This document shows, in pieces, positions 5,785 through 5,932 of a stretch of 5,932 bases of DNA. The notes below the pieces were generated by a model. It worked only from the letters and a program-made list of their open reading frames with translations. It ran no database searches and had not been told where the DNA came from. How positions within the stretch are numbered: the stretch's first letter is position 1; each line of letters opens with the position of its first letter. The position numbers and the translations under genes were made by a program. The DNA comes from an uncultured Eubacteriales bacterium (GTDB lineage Bacteria; Bacillota; Clostridia; Oscillospirales; Oscillospiraceae): NCBI GenBank assembly GCA_902475435.1, contig CABRZL010000113.1:1-5932 (forward strand), in the 5' to 3' direction.

Positions 5785-5932
5785 TTTTGCTTATATTTCT
5801 TTTTCTTGTTGTTCGTCAAGATTGCCTTGTAGCTCTTGCGCTCTTTTCGGGGAATCCGCAGCAGCTCCATAGTACGATCCGGACCGATCTCCAACGACGC
5901 CATAAGCGCCCGGAGACACTGAACGGTCTGGT
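5781..5932 (-). CDS. C-terminal 49 residues of a gene entering from the right edge (possibly Rpn/PD-(D/E)XK nuclease-like)
   Basis: Reading leftward from the window edge, one frame stays open for 49 codons to TGA at 5783-5781. Its composition looks protein-like: TVQCLRALMASLEIG, DRTMELLRIP and then a lysine-rich tail ending KKKYKQK. A pattern of short helix, -x-x-AMxLLxIP-, acid/basic helix and poly-Lys tail recalls the C-termini of Rpn-family recombination-promoting nuclease/transposase-like proteins, but the fragment is too short to be sure. The start and main domain are outside the window. The stop lies within the AT-rich hairpin. Confidence 0.5.
   Translation of the reverse strand, partial: QTVQCLRALMASLEIGPDRTMELLRIPRKERKSYKAILTNNKKKKYKQK

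Noticed and set aside
1..5932. CRISPR array, tRNA or rRNA genes
   Set aside because: No regularly spaced direct repeats and no tRNA or rRNA signature sequences seen on either strand.

Overview
The window looks like a chromosomal accessory segment of a Gram-positive, Clostridia-type gut anaerobe; an Oscillospirales-like host is my guess and not proven. Three things suggest this: strong AGGAGG-type ribosome binding sites 7-8 nt from each start, moderate-GC genes set in AT-rich flanks, and a decayed IS3/IS150-type transposase of the kind common in Firmicutes.

Layout. Bases 1-131 hold the 3' part of a structured, terminator-ended RNA on the + strand (class not assigned; 6S-like is one possibility). 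Bases 132-693 carry no intact gene. They contain a short HicB-antitoxin-like remnant, a pair of identical 12-bp elements, and a convincing minus-strand terminator. Bases 694-4359 are one tight minus-strand operon, in transcription order: a Cat1/AbfT-type CoA-transferase (A), a crotonase-fold enzyme, and a second CoA-transferase (B), with gaps of 24 and 15 nt. A LysR-type regulator (4486-5388) is divergently transcribed from a 126-bp shared promoter region. Bases 5404-5757 hold a frameshifted, truncated IS3-family transposase remnant. A long AT-rich hairpin follows, then the C-terminal end of a minus-strand gene that enters from the right edge.

How the genes may work together. The central protein is unlikely to be a normal enoyl-CoA hydratase. 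The position of the hydratase catalytic Glu (Glu164 of the rat enzyme) is His, and the His/His/Asp/Glu set of 6-oxocamphor hydrolase (a C-C bond beta-diketone hydrolase, or retro-Claisenase) is present at almost identical spacing. A hydrolase that cleaves a (cyclic) 1,3-diketone would release free carboxylic acids, and the two flanking CoA-transferases could activate these with acetyl-CoA or another acyl-CoA. The LysR protein would switch the operon on in response to the substrate or a product. I propose a small, self-contained ring-opening and CoA-activation catabolic module with an unknown substrate. The active-site reading is direct, with the reference sequence recalled from memory; the pathway is inference.
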